A stretch of 64,000 nt of DNA. Source: Methyloprofundus sp. GTDB lineage: Bacteria > Pseudomonadota > Gammaproteobacteria > Methylococcales > Methylomonadaceae. The notes under the pieces are model-generated. The model saw only the letters and a list, made by a program, of their open reading frames with translations, searched no databases and was not told the DNA's origin. The stretch is from contig AP023240.1 in NCBI GenBank assembly GCA_016592635.1, forward strand, positions 2,025,630-2,089,629, in the 5' to 3' direction. Shown here one piece after another: positions 8,329 through 18,900 of this stretch. Numbering within the stretch: the first letter of the stretch is position 1; every line of letters begins with the position of its first letter. Both the position numbers and the translations under genes were made by a program.

Positions 8329-9444
8329 ATGAATAACGACCCGGAGCTTATTGCAGACTTTTTAGGCGAATATGCTGATGCACAATATGAAATTGAAAAA
8401 ATTATAGGTCACTGGGAGACATCTAAGGGGCAATGTGATGGCTCTTCGGTAAATGCACTCTTCGGCAGCGTACATTCCATCAAAAGCAATCTACGTATGA
8501 TGGAGCTCAACCCGTTATCAGACACTATTCACAGATTAGAAGACCTACTGACACAGTTGCGCGACCAACAATGTACGTTTGTCCCTGGTTTTTCGCTACT
8601 CATTAGTAGCACATTAGAACAATGTAAGCAGTTAGCCAAACAAACTTTGCGTGGTGATGACAAGGCTCAGATAACAAATACTTTATCACTTGCATTGTCT
8701 GATTTAAACGAGGTTTCTACCGATCAATTTGCACAAAAATTAGTACAAACTCTGCAAATAATTGATCATCATGGCGAGTATGGTAGTGACTATTCATCAC
8801 AAGCGCTTTTTGATTTTCTACAACAAGCTGAGCAACAAATAGCAATAGATAATATTACCCCAACGACAAACAAAAATACTGAACTAGAATACTTCCATAA
8901 ATTGATTACCCAAATTGAAAGTTACTTTCCTTTTTGGCGTAATCGTAGCAACAGAATTCTAGATTTAGTGAGCCAAATGAATGAGATGCTAGACTGCCCT
9001 GTTAATCCTGAACAATTACAAGCAGCCGTTTATCTACACGATATTGGCATGAGTTTTATCCCGCCACAAAAAATCTATAGTGCCAGAAGCCTTGCATCTG
9101 ATGATAGAGAGTTAATGCAATCACATTGTGAAATGGGCTATCAATGGCTAAATATGATCTCTGACTGGGAAGATGCGGCACTTATGGTTTTGCAGCACCA
9201 TGAGCGTTATGATGGTACTGGTTATCCAGCAGCATTGTCAGGTAATCAAATTTGTGACGGTGCCAAATTACTCACTATCGGTGATACCTTTGTTTCCATC
9301 ACTAATTTAGAAAAAAAGGCAGAGCAAAAAAAATCGTTGATGTTTGCTTTGATGGAAATCAACCAAGCTGCTGAGCAGCAATTTGACCCCAAATGGGTAG
9401 CGGTTTTTAACCAGGTTATTGAAACATTTACTGATGCTGAGTAA
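8329..9444 (+). CDS. Hpt domain/HD-GYP domain protein, possibly degenerate phosphodiesterase
   Basis: 371 residues. Residues 1-110 look like a histidine phosphotransfer domain: SVHSIKSNLRMMEL, with His49 in the phospho-acceptor position, although the usual HxLKG reads HSIKS. Residues 190-365 are an HD-GYP-type domain, with HDIG (237-240), QHHERYDGTGYP (289-300) and SHCEMGY (266-271). The canonical HDxGK lysine is replaced by methionine, and the first helix has no clear histidine ligand. This suggests reduced or lost cyclic-di-GMP hydrolysis, perhaps leaving a binding role. Family knowledge gives the enzyme class; the loss of activity is inference. Monocistronic, divergent from yebC. Confidence 0.8.
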   Translation: MNNDPELIADFLGEYADAQYEIEKIIGHWETSKGQCDGSSVNALFGSVHSIKSNLRMMELNPLSDTIHRLEDLLTQLRDQQCTFVPGFSLLISSTLEQCKQLAKQTLRGDDKAQITNTLSLALSDLNEVSTDQFAQKLVQTLQIIDHHGEYGSDYSSQALFDFLQQAEQQIAIDNITPTTNKNTELEYFHKLITQIESYFPFWRNRSNRILDLVSQMNEMLDCPVNPEQLQAAVYLHDIGMSFIPPQKIYSARSLASDDRELMQSHCEMGYQWLNMISDWEDAALMVLQHHERYDGTGYPAALSGNQICDGAKLLTIGDTFVSITNLEKKAEQKKSLMFALMEINQAAEQQFDPKWVAVFNQVIETFTDAE

Positions 9445-9463
9445 CAAATATCGTATGCTGACT

Positions 9464-10084
9464 TTAAGTTTTTACAATAAGATAAATACCAGCAGCTATC
9501 ATAAAAATTCCTGCTAGTTTTTTAGAGAAACTTTCTAATTTCCTCCCCTGAGACATCATTACAATTTTTCTTGCAAAAAAAGCATAAGCAATTTTCACAC
9601 CGCCAACTGCCACAATTGTTATAAAAACAACACTAAATAAGTCTATCAATTGTAAAGAATGCAAATCGACAAACATGGGCAACAAGCTAGCATAGAAAAA
9701 AATTGCTTTTATATCACCAAGCGTCAATACCAATCCGGCTAGAAAACTAGCAGTATAGCCATCTTTTATACTAGCTTTAGTCACAACCATTGGGCCTGTG
9801 CTTTTTGCTGAAAGTAGTGAATAGCCCAGCCAGAGTAGGTAGCTGCCACCAAGGTATTTTATAAACAAAACCACATTACTCATTGTTTCAGCGACGACTG
9901 ATAAGCCAAGGATTGCTAACAAAATAAAGACCAAATCGCCCAGCACGATCCCTAATGCAACGGCCACACCATGGCTAGTGCTTAATGTAGCTGCCCTCGT
10001 TACAACAAGTGCCACACTAGTACTGGGAATTATGGCTAAGGTTGTCATCATCAAAAAGAGTGCAATAGCATCAAGAATACTCAT
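9464..10084 (-). CDS. LysE/RhtB family amino-acid exporter
   Basis: 206 residues with six hydrophobic segments and the family pattern: an N-terminal helix with PSTSVALVVTRA, then GVAVALGIVLGDLVFILLAILGL, then LGGSYLLWLGYSLLSAK (the usual G-x-x-Y-L-x-x-x-G block). Such proteins export amino acids such as threonine, homoserine lactone or lysine across the inner membrane; the substrate cannot be told here. It converges with the Hpt/HD-GYP gene and starts 15 bases after the AI-2E family gene stop, so the two minus-strand genes could be one transcript. Confidence 0.88.
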   Translation of the reverse strand: MSILDAIALFLMMTTLAIIPSTSVALVVTRAATLSTSHGVAVALGIVLGDLVFILLAILGLSVVAETMSNVVLFIKYLGGSYLLWLGYSLLSAKSTGPMVVTKASIKDGYTASFLAGLVLTLGDIKAIFFYASLLPMFVDLHSLQLIDLFSVVFITIVAVGGVKIAYAFFARKIVMMSQGRKLESFSKKLAGIFMIAAGIYLIVKT

Positions 10085-10099
10085 ATTTATTGCTATTCT

Positions 10100-11158
10100 C
10101 TACAATTCAAGGTCAGGCAAATCATCCTCAGAACCCAGCAAAACGGCAATCCAGCGGGTATCAGCACTTTGCTCTAAAATAATTTTCACAATCATGGTAA
10201 ATGGCACTGAAAGCAACATACCGACACTGCCAAATACCCAGCCCCAAAAGGTTAATGATAAAAACACCACTAAAGTTGATAGACCTAAGCCTTTGCCCAT
10301 AATGCGAGGCTCCCAAACATTCCCCACAATCATGTTGACCAAAAAATAGCCGAGAATGACTAATAAAGTACTATCAACACCCAGCTGCACCAAGCTGAGT
10401 AACATAGTTGGCACAGCAGCGATAATCGAGCCTATCGTGGGGACAAAATTTAACATAAAAGCAATAACACCCCATAGAACAGGAAAATCCACACCTAGTG
10501 CAGATAACCATATGGTAATAAATACGCCTGTCACTAAACTGGTGACCGCTTTAATCGCTAAATATTGATTAATGCTATTAACAATTTCTTGCGAATGCTG
10601 GCTAATATTGGAGTTACCAAAGGCAAATTGAATTTTCTTTGGTAATGCGCGGCTTTCAAACAGAATAAAAATAACGGTGAGAAGAATTAAAAAGATATCC
10701 GCAAATACGTTCCCTAAACTACTGACTAAACTACCCACAAAACGCATGGTTTTACTGGCATCAAATTCTTTAAAAGTCTCCATACTAATAGCTTCTTCAA
10801 TGCCATTTGTCTTTAACCATGCAAATAAAAACCCTGTTTGTTGTTTAAGGTTATGCTGATAAACAGGTAATTGCTCAGAAAATTCATTGACAGAACCAAC
10901 CACATACACACCGAGTGTGCCAATAGTGACAAATAACACACACATGATTAATAGTATTGCGAAAACTGAGGAAACCCCTTTTTTATACAACCATGCTAAG
11001 GGCGGCAAACAAATAATAGCGATGAAAATTGATAAAAATAAGGGGTTTAATATTGGAGCTGCCGCCTTCATACTGGCAATGACAATACAAAATGCAGCGA
11101 TAGTGACAAAAATATGATTTTGGGTACTAGCATCTTTGTTCATAAGTAAAGGTAACAC
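10100..11158 (-). CDS. AI-2E family transporter (PerM/TqsA type)
   Basis: 352 residues with about eight hydrophobic helices. The family signature is seen in LNFVPTIGSIIAAVPTMLLSLVQ and the C-terminal WEPRIMGKGLGLSTLVVFLSLTFWGWVFG. Named for the E. coli autoinducer-2 exporter, but most members have other or unknown substrates (some are Na+/H+ antiporters). The start ATG at 11158 is divergent from trxB across a 341-base spacer with palindromes. Confidence 0.92.
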   Translation of the reverse strand: MLPLLMNKDASTQNHIFVTIAAFCIVIASMKAAAPILNPLFLSIFIAIICLPPLAWLYKKGVSSVFAILLIMCVLFVTIGTLGVYVVGSVNEFSEQLPVYQHNLKQQTGFLFAWLKTNGIEEAISMETFKEFDASKTMRFVGSLVSSLGNVFADIFLILLTVIFILFESRALPKKIQFAFGNSNISQHSQEIVNSINQYLAIKAVTSLVTGVFITIWLSALGVDFPVLWGVIAFMLNFVPTIGSIIAAVPTMLLSLVQLGVDSTLLVILGYFLVNMIVGNVWEPRIMGKGLGLSTLVVFLSLTFWGWVFGSVGMLLSVPFTMIVKIILEQSADTRWIAVLLGSEDDLPDLEL

Positions 11159-11215
11159 ATTTATACTGAGTTGAAGTTCGCACCTTTTGCAATCAACAGC
11201 AAAAAAAGCAAATTT

Positions 11216-11275
11216 ATAGGTGCAGCATTAGCCGCAATGTGCAGATAAATCTGCACCTACGGGAGTTCAGGAATT
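11216..11275. repeat. Dispersed repeat with nested inverted repeats, copy 1
   Basis: TAGGTGCAG (11217-11225) pairs with CTGCACCTA (11251-11259), and an alternative perfect hairpin GTGCAGAT/ATCTGCAC (11239-11256) is nested in it. The right part (AAATCTGCACCTAC, then AGTTCAGGAA) recurs with changes at 21910-21963, so this is a repeat family with at least two copies in the window. Confidence 0.6.
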
Positions 11276-11306
11276 AATTATAGATACCACTAACCCTAAC
11301 AAAATG

Positions 11307-11342
11307 GGTGATCAACAATAACACAAGGTTATTGTGATCACC
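11307..11342. repeat. Long hairpin with one-base bulge upstream of trxB
   Basis: GGTGATCA (11307-11314), a single A, then CAATAAC (11316-11322), a five-base loop, GTTATTG and TGATCACC (to 11342): fifteen pairs with one bulged base. Could be a MITE-like repeat or an operator; there is no T-run to make it a clear terminator. Confidence 0.55.
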
Positions 11343-11496
11343 TATTCCTACAAATACAATGAAATTGGCTATTTTTTTAAACTACAACGGATTATTAACA
11401 CTTATAATATTTGTGTAGATTTTAAACTTTACCAACAAGCAAATACCTAGCATAATACTCAACAATTAACACTATATTTATTTAAAGGAAAAATGA

Positions 11497-12459
<963 letters not shown>

Positions 12460-12512
12460 ATAGCCATTCACAATAAAATAATTCACAAATTAGCTTACAC
12501 AGCCTGTATCTT

Positions 12513-12543
12513 CTGCATTGTAAAAATATTTTTTATAATGCAG
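12513..12543. terminator. Hairpin downstream of trxB, possible terminator
   Basis: Fourteen-base arms CTGCATTGTAAAAA (12513-12526) and TTTTTATAATGCAG (12530-12543) pair with a single G-T. It lies 54 bases after the trxB stop. It is AT-rich and its T-run is inside the stem, so it is not a classical intrinsic terminator; protection of the 3' end of the mRNA is as likely. Confidence 0.4.
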
Positions 12544-12710
12544 TTACTAGGAAAAGTCCAACTTACGACTTGGTTTATGGTTTAATACTCACGGAATCCG
12601 CACTAAATAAAGTAAATTGTGCAGATTAGTATGCTTGCAAACCTACTACGTTTAATTTTATTTGCTGAATAAATTTAAACAATTACAAAAATACATTTAA
12701 GGAGAAATAT

Positions 12711-13115
12711 ATGGCTCATTTATCAGAGATTGAAGGTATCGGCGCAACTTACGATAAAAAATTAGAAAAAGCAGGCATTAGTTCAATTGAAAACCTACTT
12801 GAACTAGGCTGTGAAAAAAAAGCGCGCAAAGAGATTGCTGCAAAAACCGGCATTAGTGAAAAATTGATTTTAAATTGGGTCAATCGCGCTGACCTTGCTA
12901 GAGTAAAAGGAGTTGGCACTCAGTACGCTGATTTACTAGAACACGCAGGTGTTGATACCGTACCTGAACTGGCACAACGCAGAGCTGATAATTTGCATGC
13001 TAAAATGCAAGAAGTCAACGAAGCAAAAAATTTGGTGCGTAGCTTGCCCGCCTTATCTCAAGTTGAAAACTGGGTTGCGCATGCAAAAGAATTACCTAGA
13101 GTAATTAACCACTAA
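12711..13115 (+). CDS. Helix-hairpin-helix protein, DUF4332-like
   Basis: 134 residues built of two tandem helix-hairpin-helix-like units: LSEIEGIGATYDKKLEKAGI (about 4-23) and LARVKGVGTQYADLLEHAGV (62-81), each followed by a short helix of the SIENLLELG/TVPELAQRR type. This is the layout of the DUF4332 family, small proteins with possible nucleic-acid or protein binding roles and no defined function. Good Shine-Dalgarno AAGGAG 9 bases before the ATG. A small palindrome (13108-13122) overlaps the stop codon. Confidence 0.85.
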   Translation: MAHLSEIEGIGATYDKKLEKAGISSIENLLELGCEKKARKEIAAKTGISEKLILNWVNRADLARVKGVGTQYADLLEHAGVDTVPELAQRRADNLHAKMQEVNEAKNLVRSLPALSQVENWVAHAKELPRVINH

Positions 13116-13220
13116 TAGTGGTCTACACTAAATAAGCCTAGTGGAATCAAAATAAACTAGTACGATTTCACTAGCTTTAGCTAAACTACTTACCTATGCA
13201 AATCAATTCATATTAGCACT

Positions 13221-13532
13221 ATGACTACAATTGATCCCAGACAAGCAAGCTCTAACCGGCGTAGTACTGAGCGACGTTATAGCGAACGTCGCCTAATAGC
13301 ACATACATTCGGCAGTCCGGATTGGATAGCTGCAATTCAGCAAGACTACTTACTTTGGCCAAAGCATGAACGCCGCAGACAGTGCCGTCGCAGCATAGAA
13401 CGCCGAAAAAATTATCGACGCACTAGTCATGTAGGTATTGCTGATCGATCGATCAATCGGCAAGAACTCCACAGTCTTCTCACCCAAGAAGAAAAACAGA
13501 TGCTTAATGAGTTAATGGATCCTGATCTTTAA
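13221..13532 (+). CDS. Arginine-rich small protein of unknown function
   Basis: 103 residues. Two Arg clusters stand out: SNRRSTERRYSERR (about 11-24) and ERRRQCRRSIERRKNYRR (about 50-67), with Arg pairs spaced every four to five residues. The clusters flank a short aromatic segment (DWIAAIQQDYLLW), and the C-terminus is a helix ending in Asp. Repeated RRxxxxRR segments are known in small gammaproteobacterial proteins of unknown role. Binding to nucleic acid, phosphate or a nucleotide messenger is possible but not shown. The ORF is well isolated and of plausible length, yet no family is recognised. Confidence 0.6.
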   Translation: MTTIDPRQASSNRRSTERRYSERRLIAHTFGSPDWIAAIQQDYLLWPKHERRRQCRRSIERRKNYRRTSHVGIADRSINRQELHSLLTQEEKQMLNELMDPDL

Positions 13533-13592
13533 GCAACGAAAATTCAATAACACCCAAGTCTGATTAAATCTATTTTTACTGCACACCCTATT

Positions 13593-14381
13593 ATGAAAAA
13601 AATACACCTATTACTTTTATGTTGCCTCCCCTTGTTATCTTCATGCGCAACAAGTCCATTAGGCCGTAGTCAGTTAACGCTTATGTCAGATAGCGAAATG
13701 AATAGTATGGGTGCACAATCTTTTGCGCAACTTAAAAAAGATAAACCCATCAGTCAAAATCAGGCAGCCATTCAATTTGTACAATGTATTGCCGATGCAC
13801 TTATTCAAGCAGCTGGTGGTGGCGAATGGGAGGTTGTGGTCTTTGAAGACAAAACCTTTAATGCCTTTGCTCTGCCTGGCAATAAAATTGGCGTACACAC
13901 AGGTCTAATTGAGCTAGTCGATAATGCAGATCAATTAGCGGCGGTTATCGGCCATGAAATAGGACACGTGCAGGCACAACATAGTAATGAGCGGGTATCA
14001 CAGGATTCTGCCGTAAAACAAAGTATCGCATTAGCACAAACAACCATAGCACCTACATCAGCACTCGGCCAAACAGCAATGGGCTTACTCGGTACAGGTG
14101 CGCAGTATGGTATTATTCTGCCGTTTAGTCGCTTACATGAAAGTGAAGCCGATATTATTGGTTTAGATTTAATGGCTAAGGCTGGGTTTAACCCCAAAGA
14201 AAGTGTCAACCTCTGGTTAAAAATGGCGCAGGCTAGTCAAGGCCAAAAACCTGCTGAATTTTTATCTACTCACCCATCACACGATACCCGCATCCAAGAA
14301 TTACAAGAACATATGCCACAGGCTCTACAAACACAACAACAAGCTGTTGCAGCAGGCAAACAAGTACATTGTGTTAAGTAA
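13593..14381 (+). CDS. M48 family metallopeptidase, lipoprotein (LoiP/YggG-like)
   Basis: 262 residues with a lipoprotein signal (LLSSC, Cys18) and a zinc-protease core: HEIGH at 121-125 and the downstream ESEAD at 183-187 that supplies the third zinc ligand. The TFNAFALPGNKIGVHTGLIEL segment before HEIGH is typical of the M48C group, periplasmic or outer-membrane anchored proteases such as LoiP and BepA that remove misfolded envelope proteins. No TPR region follows, so LoiP is the closer match. Single gene; starts 60 bases after the Arg-rich protein. Confidence 0.92.
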   Translation: MKKIHLLLLCCLPLLSSCATSPLGRSQLTLMSDSEMNSMGAQSFAQLKKDKPISQNQAAIQFVQCIADALIQAAGGGEWEVVVFEDKTFNAFALPGNKIGVHTGLIELVDNADQLAAVIGHEIGHVQAQHSNERVSQDSAVKQSIALAQTTIAPTSALGQTAMGLLGTGAQYGIILPFSRLHESEADIIGLDLMAKAGFNPKESVNLWLKMAQASQGQKPAEFLSTHPSHDTRIQELQEHMPQALQTQQQAVAAGKQVHCVK

Positions 14382-14764
14382 TTCATAAATATGAGTATGT
14401 GACAACCTCATCATTCCCGAAGTTTTTTATTGGGAACCTTTGTCTACAATGAGACTCTTACTTAAAACATGCAAGAATGGTGAAGTATAGCGGAGAGTTA
14501 TGGAGCATCATGTATTTTATGACGAATTGTCTTTGTAATTTCTCCACTGTCAGCTCTAAATAGAGTGAACACAAAGTTCAGTTGACGCGAAACAGGTATT
14601 CAATGAGCTCTATTACCCCGAACCAGTTCTACTATATTTCTTAAGTCCCTAAAACTTAAAAAGAAACAGAAAACAATACCAGCACAAATTATTTCCAACT
14701 ATAAATTTGAGCTTATGCTTTAATCTCCTGTCTACGTGCACCTTACAATAACGAGTTCAATTTT
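14382..14764. other. Intergenic spacer before the efflux operon
   Basis: 383 bases without a gene. A weak inverted pair TTCCC/GGGAA around 14424-14451 may be a 3' hairpin of the protease gene. The remaining AT-rich DNA should contain the promoter of the efflux genes, but no specific operator is recognised. Confidence 0.4.
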
Positions 14765-15937
14765 ATGATTACTGTATTAAATAGTAGAAAGTTTTTAATT
14801 TTTTTCACATGCTTCGCTCTATTGTTGAGTGCCTGTGATAAAAAAAATGAATATATTGCTCCACCACCTGCAGAAGTCACTGTCAGCTTACCTACTCCAC
14901 AAAGTGTCACTGAATATTTAGAGTTCACCGGCACCACTGCATCCGTTGGCTTTGCTGAAGTTAGAGCCCAAGTATCAGGTATATTAAAAAGTATGCACTT
15001 TGAACCAGGAGTGAATGTCAAACAAGGTGATTTATTATTTATTATTGATCCAGCCCCTTATAAAGCAGACTTAGCTGCCGCTAAAGCTGACTTGGTCAGT
15101 GCACAAGCTGAATTAAATCGTACTCAAGCTGAATTAAAACGTGCCGATGGCTTGATTAAGAAAAACTTTATTTCCAAAACCGATCATTTACAGCGCCAGA
15201 CCGACCGCGATGTCGCACTCGCGGCTATTGGTGTTAAGTCAGCAAAAGTACGTAGTGCAGAAATTCAACTTAGCTACACTCAAGTTATCGCTCCCATCAC
15301 AGGACGTATTAGTAGAAATAAGGTTGATATTGGTAACTTAGTTGGTGAAGGTGAGGCAACTTTATTAACTAGTGTGACGCAATACCAACCTATGTACACC
15401 TATTTCCACCTTAACGAACGTGACCTGTTACGGATCATGCAACTACGCCGTAAAGAGTTTCAAGCTGCCAATCTAGGCCCTGATAAATTACTCGACAAAG
15501 ATCTTCATATCCCGCTACAACTTGGTTTGGCAGATGAGGAGGGTTACCCACATCAAGGTGAATTAGATTTTGGAGAATCAAAACTAAATACTGATACGGG
15601 TACCATTGAATTAAGAGGTATTTTTGAAAATACGGCCAAGCCCCCCCATTTATTACCAGGCCTATTTACCCGCTTACGTCTGCCCATCAGTGAAAATAGC
15701 CAAGCTTTATTAATAAGTGAGCGCGCACTTTCTGCTGACCAAAGTGGACGCTATGTCCTTGTCGTTAATAAGGAAAATAAGGTAGAAAAGCACCCTGTTA
15801 TCACTGGTCAACGCCTTGATGGCATGGTTGTCATTAAGCAAGGTATCAAAGCAAAAGACAAAATCATTGTGAATGGGTTACAAAAAGCCAGACTAGGCAG
15901 TGTTGTTAATCCGCAAACCGCCGCAACAGCAGGATAA
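14765..15937 (+). CDS. RND efflux system periplasmic adaptor (AcrA/MexA type)
   Basis: 390 residues: lipoprotein signal with LLSACD (Cys24), the biotinyl-lipoyl-like half motifs (SGILKSMHFEPGVNVKQGD and the later QVIAPITGRISRNKVDIGN), an alpha-helical hairpin between about 105 and 155, and a beta-barrel/membrane-proximal domain. It bridges the inner-membrane pump and an outer-membrane channel. Four bases separate it from the pump gene. No outer-membrane TolC-type gene follows, so the channel must be encoded elsewhere. Confidence 0.93.
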   Translation: MITVLNSRKFLIFFTCFALLLSACDKKNEYIAPPPAEVTVSLPTPQSVTEYLEFTGTTASVGFAEVRAQVSGILKSMHFEPGVNVKQGDLLFIIDPAPYKADLAAAKADLVSAQAELNRTQAELKRADGLIKKNFISKTDHLQRQTDRDVALAAIGVKSAKVRSAEIQLSYTQVIAPITGRISRNKVDIGNLVGEGEATLLTSVTQYQPMYTYFHLNERDLLRIMQLRRKEFQAANLGPDKLLDKDLHIPLQLGLADEEGYPHQGELDFGESKLNTDTGTIELRGIFENTAKPPHLLPGLFTRLRLPISENSQALLISERALSADQSGRYVLVVNKENKVEKHPVITGQRLDGMVVIKQGIKAKDKIIVNGLQKARLGSVVNPQTAATAG

Positions 15938-15941
15938 ACTC

Positions 15942-18900
15942 ATGTTTTCACGCTTTTTTATTGAACGCCCCATTTTTGCTAGCGTTATTTCTATTGTTTT
16001 ATTGATTGCCGGTATCGTTTCGGTATTGACCTTACCTAGTGCTCAATACCCGGAAATTACCCCGCCCACGGTCACGGTCACGGCAACTTACCCTGGTGCC
16101 AATGCACAAGTGATTGCCGAAACGGTTGCCGCCCCGATTGAACAACAAGTTAATGGCGTGGAAAATATGTTGTACATGTCATCGACCAGCGCAGGTGATG
16201 GCTCATACAATCTAACTGTTACCTTCGAGGTGGGTACCGATTTGGATATGGCGCAAGTCATGGTACAAAACCGGGTGGCCCTTGCAACACCGAACCTACC
16301 TGAAGAAGTGAACCGCCAAGGTGTGAGCACCAAAAAGAAATCGGCTAATATTATTTTATTTATTGCCCTGACTTCCCAAGATGGTACTTTTGATGAATTA
16401 TACTTAAGCAACTATGCAACATTAAATATCCGCGACCAAATTAGTCGCATTAAAGGCGTTGGCGATGTCACGATTTTTCCACCCAGTGATTACAGCATGC
16501 GCGTGTGGCTTAATCCTAATCAACTAAAATCACGTGGTATTACCACCCAAGATGTACTGAACGAAATGCGCGAGCAAAATGTCCAAGTTGCCGCAGGACA
16601 GATTGGCCAGCCGCCAGTGCCCGATGGCTTGAATTTTCAATATACAATTAATGTTTTAGGTCGCTTAACCGAAATAGAACAATTTGAAGACATTATTATT
16701 AAAACGGGAGCTGATGGCAGTATTACCCGCTTAAAAGATGTGGCACGTATAGAATTAGGAGGTAAAACCTACGATATTAGTTCCAATCTCAGTGGTGCTG
16801 CTTCTGCCAGTATCAGTGTTTACCAATTACCTGGTGCGAATGCCTTAGATGTTGCCGACCAAGTACGCGCCTTAATGACAGAATTATCGGTTAATTTTCC
16901 GCAAGGTTTGGAATATAAAATTCCTTACGACACCACCCTCTTCGTCAGTGCTTCAATCGATGAAGTTTTTGTCACCTTATACCAAGCAGGCGCATTAGTT
17001 TTTATCGTATTATTTATTTTTTTACAGGACTGGCGAGCTACCATTATTCCTGCCATAACGATTCCGGTATCTTTAATTGCCACCTTTATTGTCATGGCGA
17101 TGATGGGTTTTTCCTTAAATATGCTTACCCTATTTGGTTTGGTACTGGCCATCGGCATTGTGGTCGATGATTCAATTGTGGTGGTTGAAGCCACCACCGC
17201 CTATATCGAAAAAGGTTTATCCTCAAAGGAAGCCGCAATTGCAGCAATGAATGATGTATCCGGGCCTGTCGTTGCGACTACCTTAGTGTTATTAGCCGTT
17301 TTTGTACCCACCGCTTTTTTACCTGGCATAACTGGTGAAATGTATCGTCAATTTTCGTTGACCATTGCCGTTGCCACTCTGTTTAGTTCTCTGAATGCAT
17401 TAACTTTAAGCCCTGCCATGGCGGGTTTATTACTGCGCCCTGCCCCTAAACATAAAAATGCGTTTTTTCGTGGTTTTGATAATTTCTTTACCCGCACTTC
17501 TAATGGCTATGCTAATTTTTTAAAAGTGGTCGTCCGACGGGGTTTCTTTATGATGTTAATTGCATTAGGCATTGCCGTTGCCAGTGGTTGGCAGTTTGGA
17601 CAAATCCCTTCTGCCTTCTTACCCGATGAAGATCAGGGCTATGTGATTGCCAGTATCCAGTTGCCTGATGCCGCTTCCAAACAGCGTACTGATGAAGTAT
17701 TAACCCATATAGATGCTATTTTAAAAGCTACTCCAGGCGTACAAGACTGGGTAGCATTAGGCGGCTTTTCCATGATTGATGGCACCAACTCTTCTAATGC
17801 TGCCACCATTTTTGTGGTCATGAAACCTTGGGAAGAACGCACTGCAGAAAATGAAACTCAAGATGCAATTTTGCAACATTTGAATACCCGCTTTAGGCAA
17901 ATCCAAGAAGCAATTGTATTTGCCTTTATTCCGCCAGCCATTCCGGGCTTGGGTGTTGCAGGGGGCTTCCAAATGCAAATTCAAGATAAAGGCGGAGTTG
18001 GCTTAAATGAACTGCAACGTATGGCAGGCGAAATGATTGAGGATAGCAAAACCCAATCAGGCTTAGTGCGTTTAAATTCAACCTTTCGAGCTGGGGTTCC
18101 GCAATTATTTGCTGAAGTGGATCGTACCAAAGCCAAAACATTGAATATTCCATTAAACGATGTATTTAGTACTTTACAGGCTTATCTAGGCTCGGCTTAT
18201 GTTAATGATTTTAATAAATTTGGTCGCACTTGGCAGGTAAAAGTACAGGCTGATGCAAAATTTCGCTTAAAACCAGAAGACATTCGTCAGCTAGAAGTAC
18301 GTAATAGCCATGGTGAAATGATCCCCTTAGGTACCTTAATTAGGGTCGATGAAACCCTAGGCGCTCAAACTATTTTACGTTACAACCTGTATCCGGCAGC
18401 ATCTATTACAGGTAGTGCAGCACCAGGCTTTAGCTCAGGTGAGGCCTTAAATTTAATGGAGCAAATGGCAGCTAGCAAATTCCCTAGTTCTATGGGCTTT
18501 GAATGGACGGGTATGTCTTACCAAGAAAAACAGGTTGGCTCTGAAGCGGTGGTCATTTTTGGTTTAGCAATCGTCTTGGTATTTCTAGTGTTGGCTGCTC
18601 AATATGAGAGCTGGAGTTTGCCTATGGCTGTCTTATTAGTTGTGCCACTAGCGTTACTAGGTACCGTGGCCGCCTTATTAATGAGAGAGTTTGATAATAA
18701 TGTCTATACCCAAATTGGTATTGTACTCATCATTGGGCTGGCCAGTAAAAATGCGATTTTAATTGTTGAGTTAGCAGCGGAACAACGTGCCAAAGGTGCG
18801 AGTATTTTTGATTCCGCAGTTGAAGCTTCTCGGCTGCGGTTTCGTGCTATTTTAATGACTGCATTTTCATCGGTATTAGGTTTTCTACCTTTAGTGATTG

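Noticed and set aside
15900..15941. Earlier in-frame start for the RND permease
   Set aside because: It lies inside the adaptor gene and adds a tail absent from the family. The ATG at 15942 gives the standard MFSRFFIERP start.
16088..18153. Several ORFs of 67-107 codons opposite the RND permease gene
   Set aside because: All lie within a strongly conserved coding gene on the plus strand and have no own signals.
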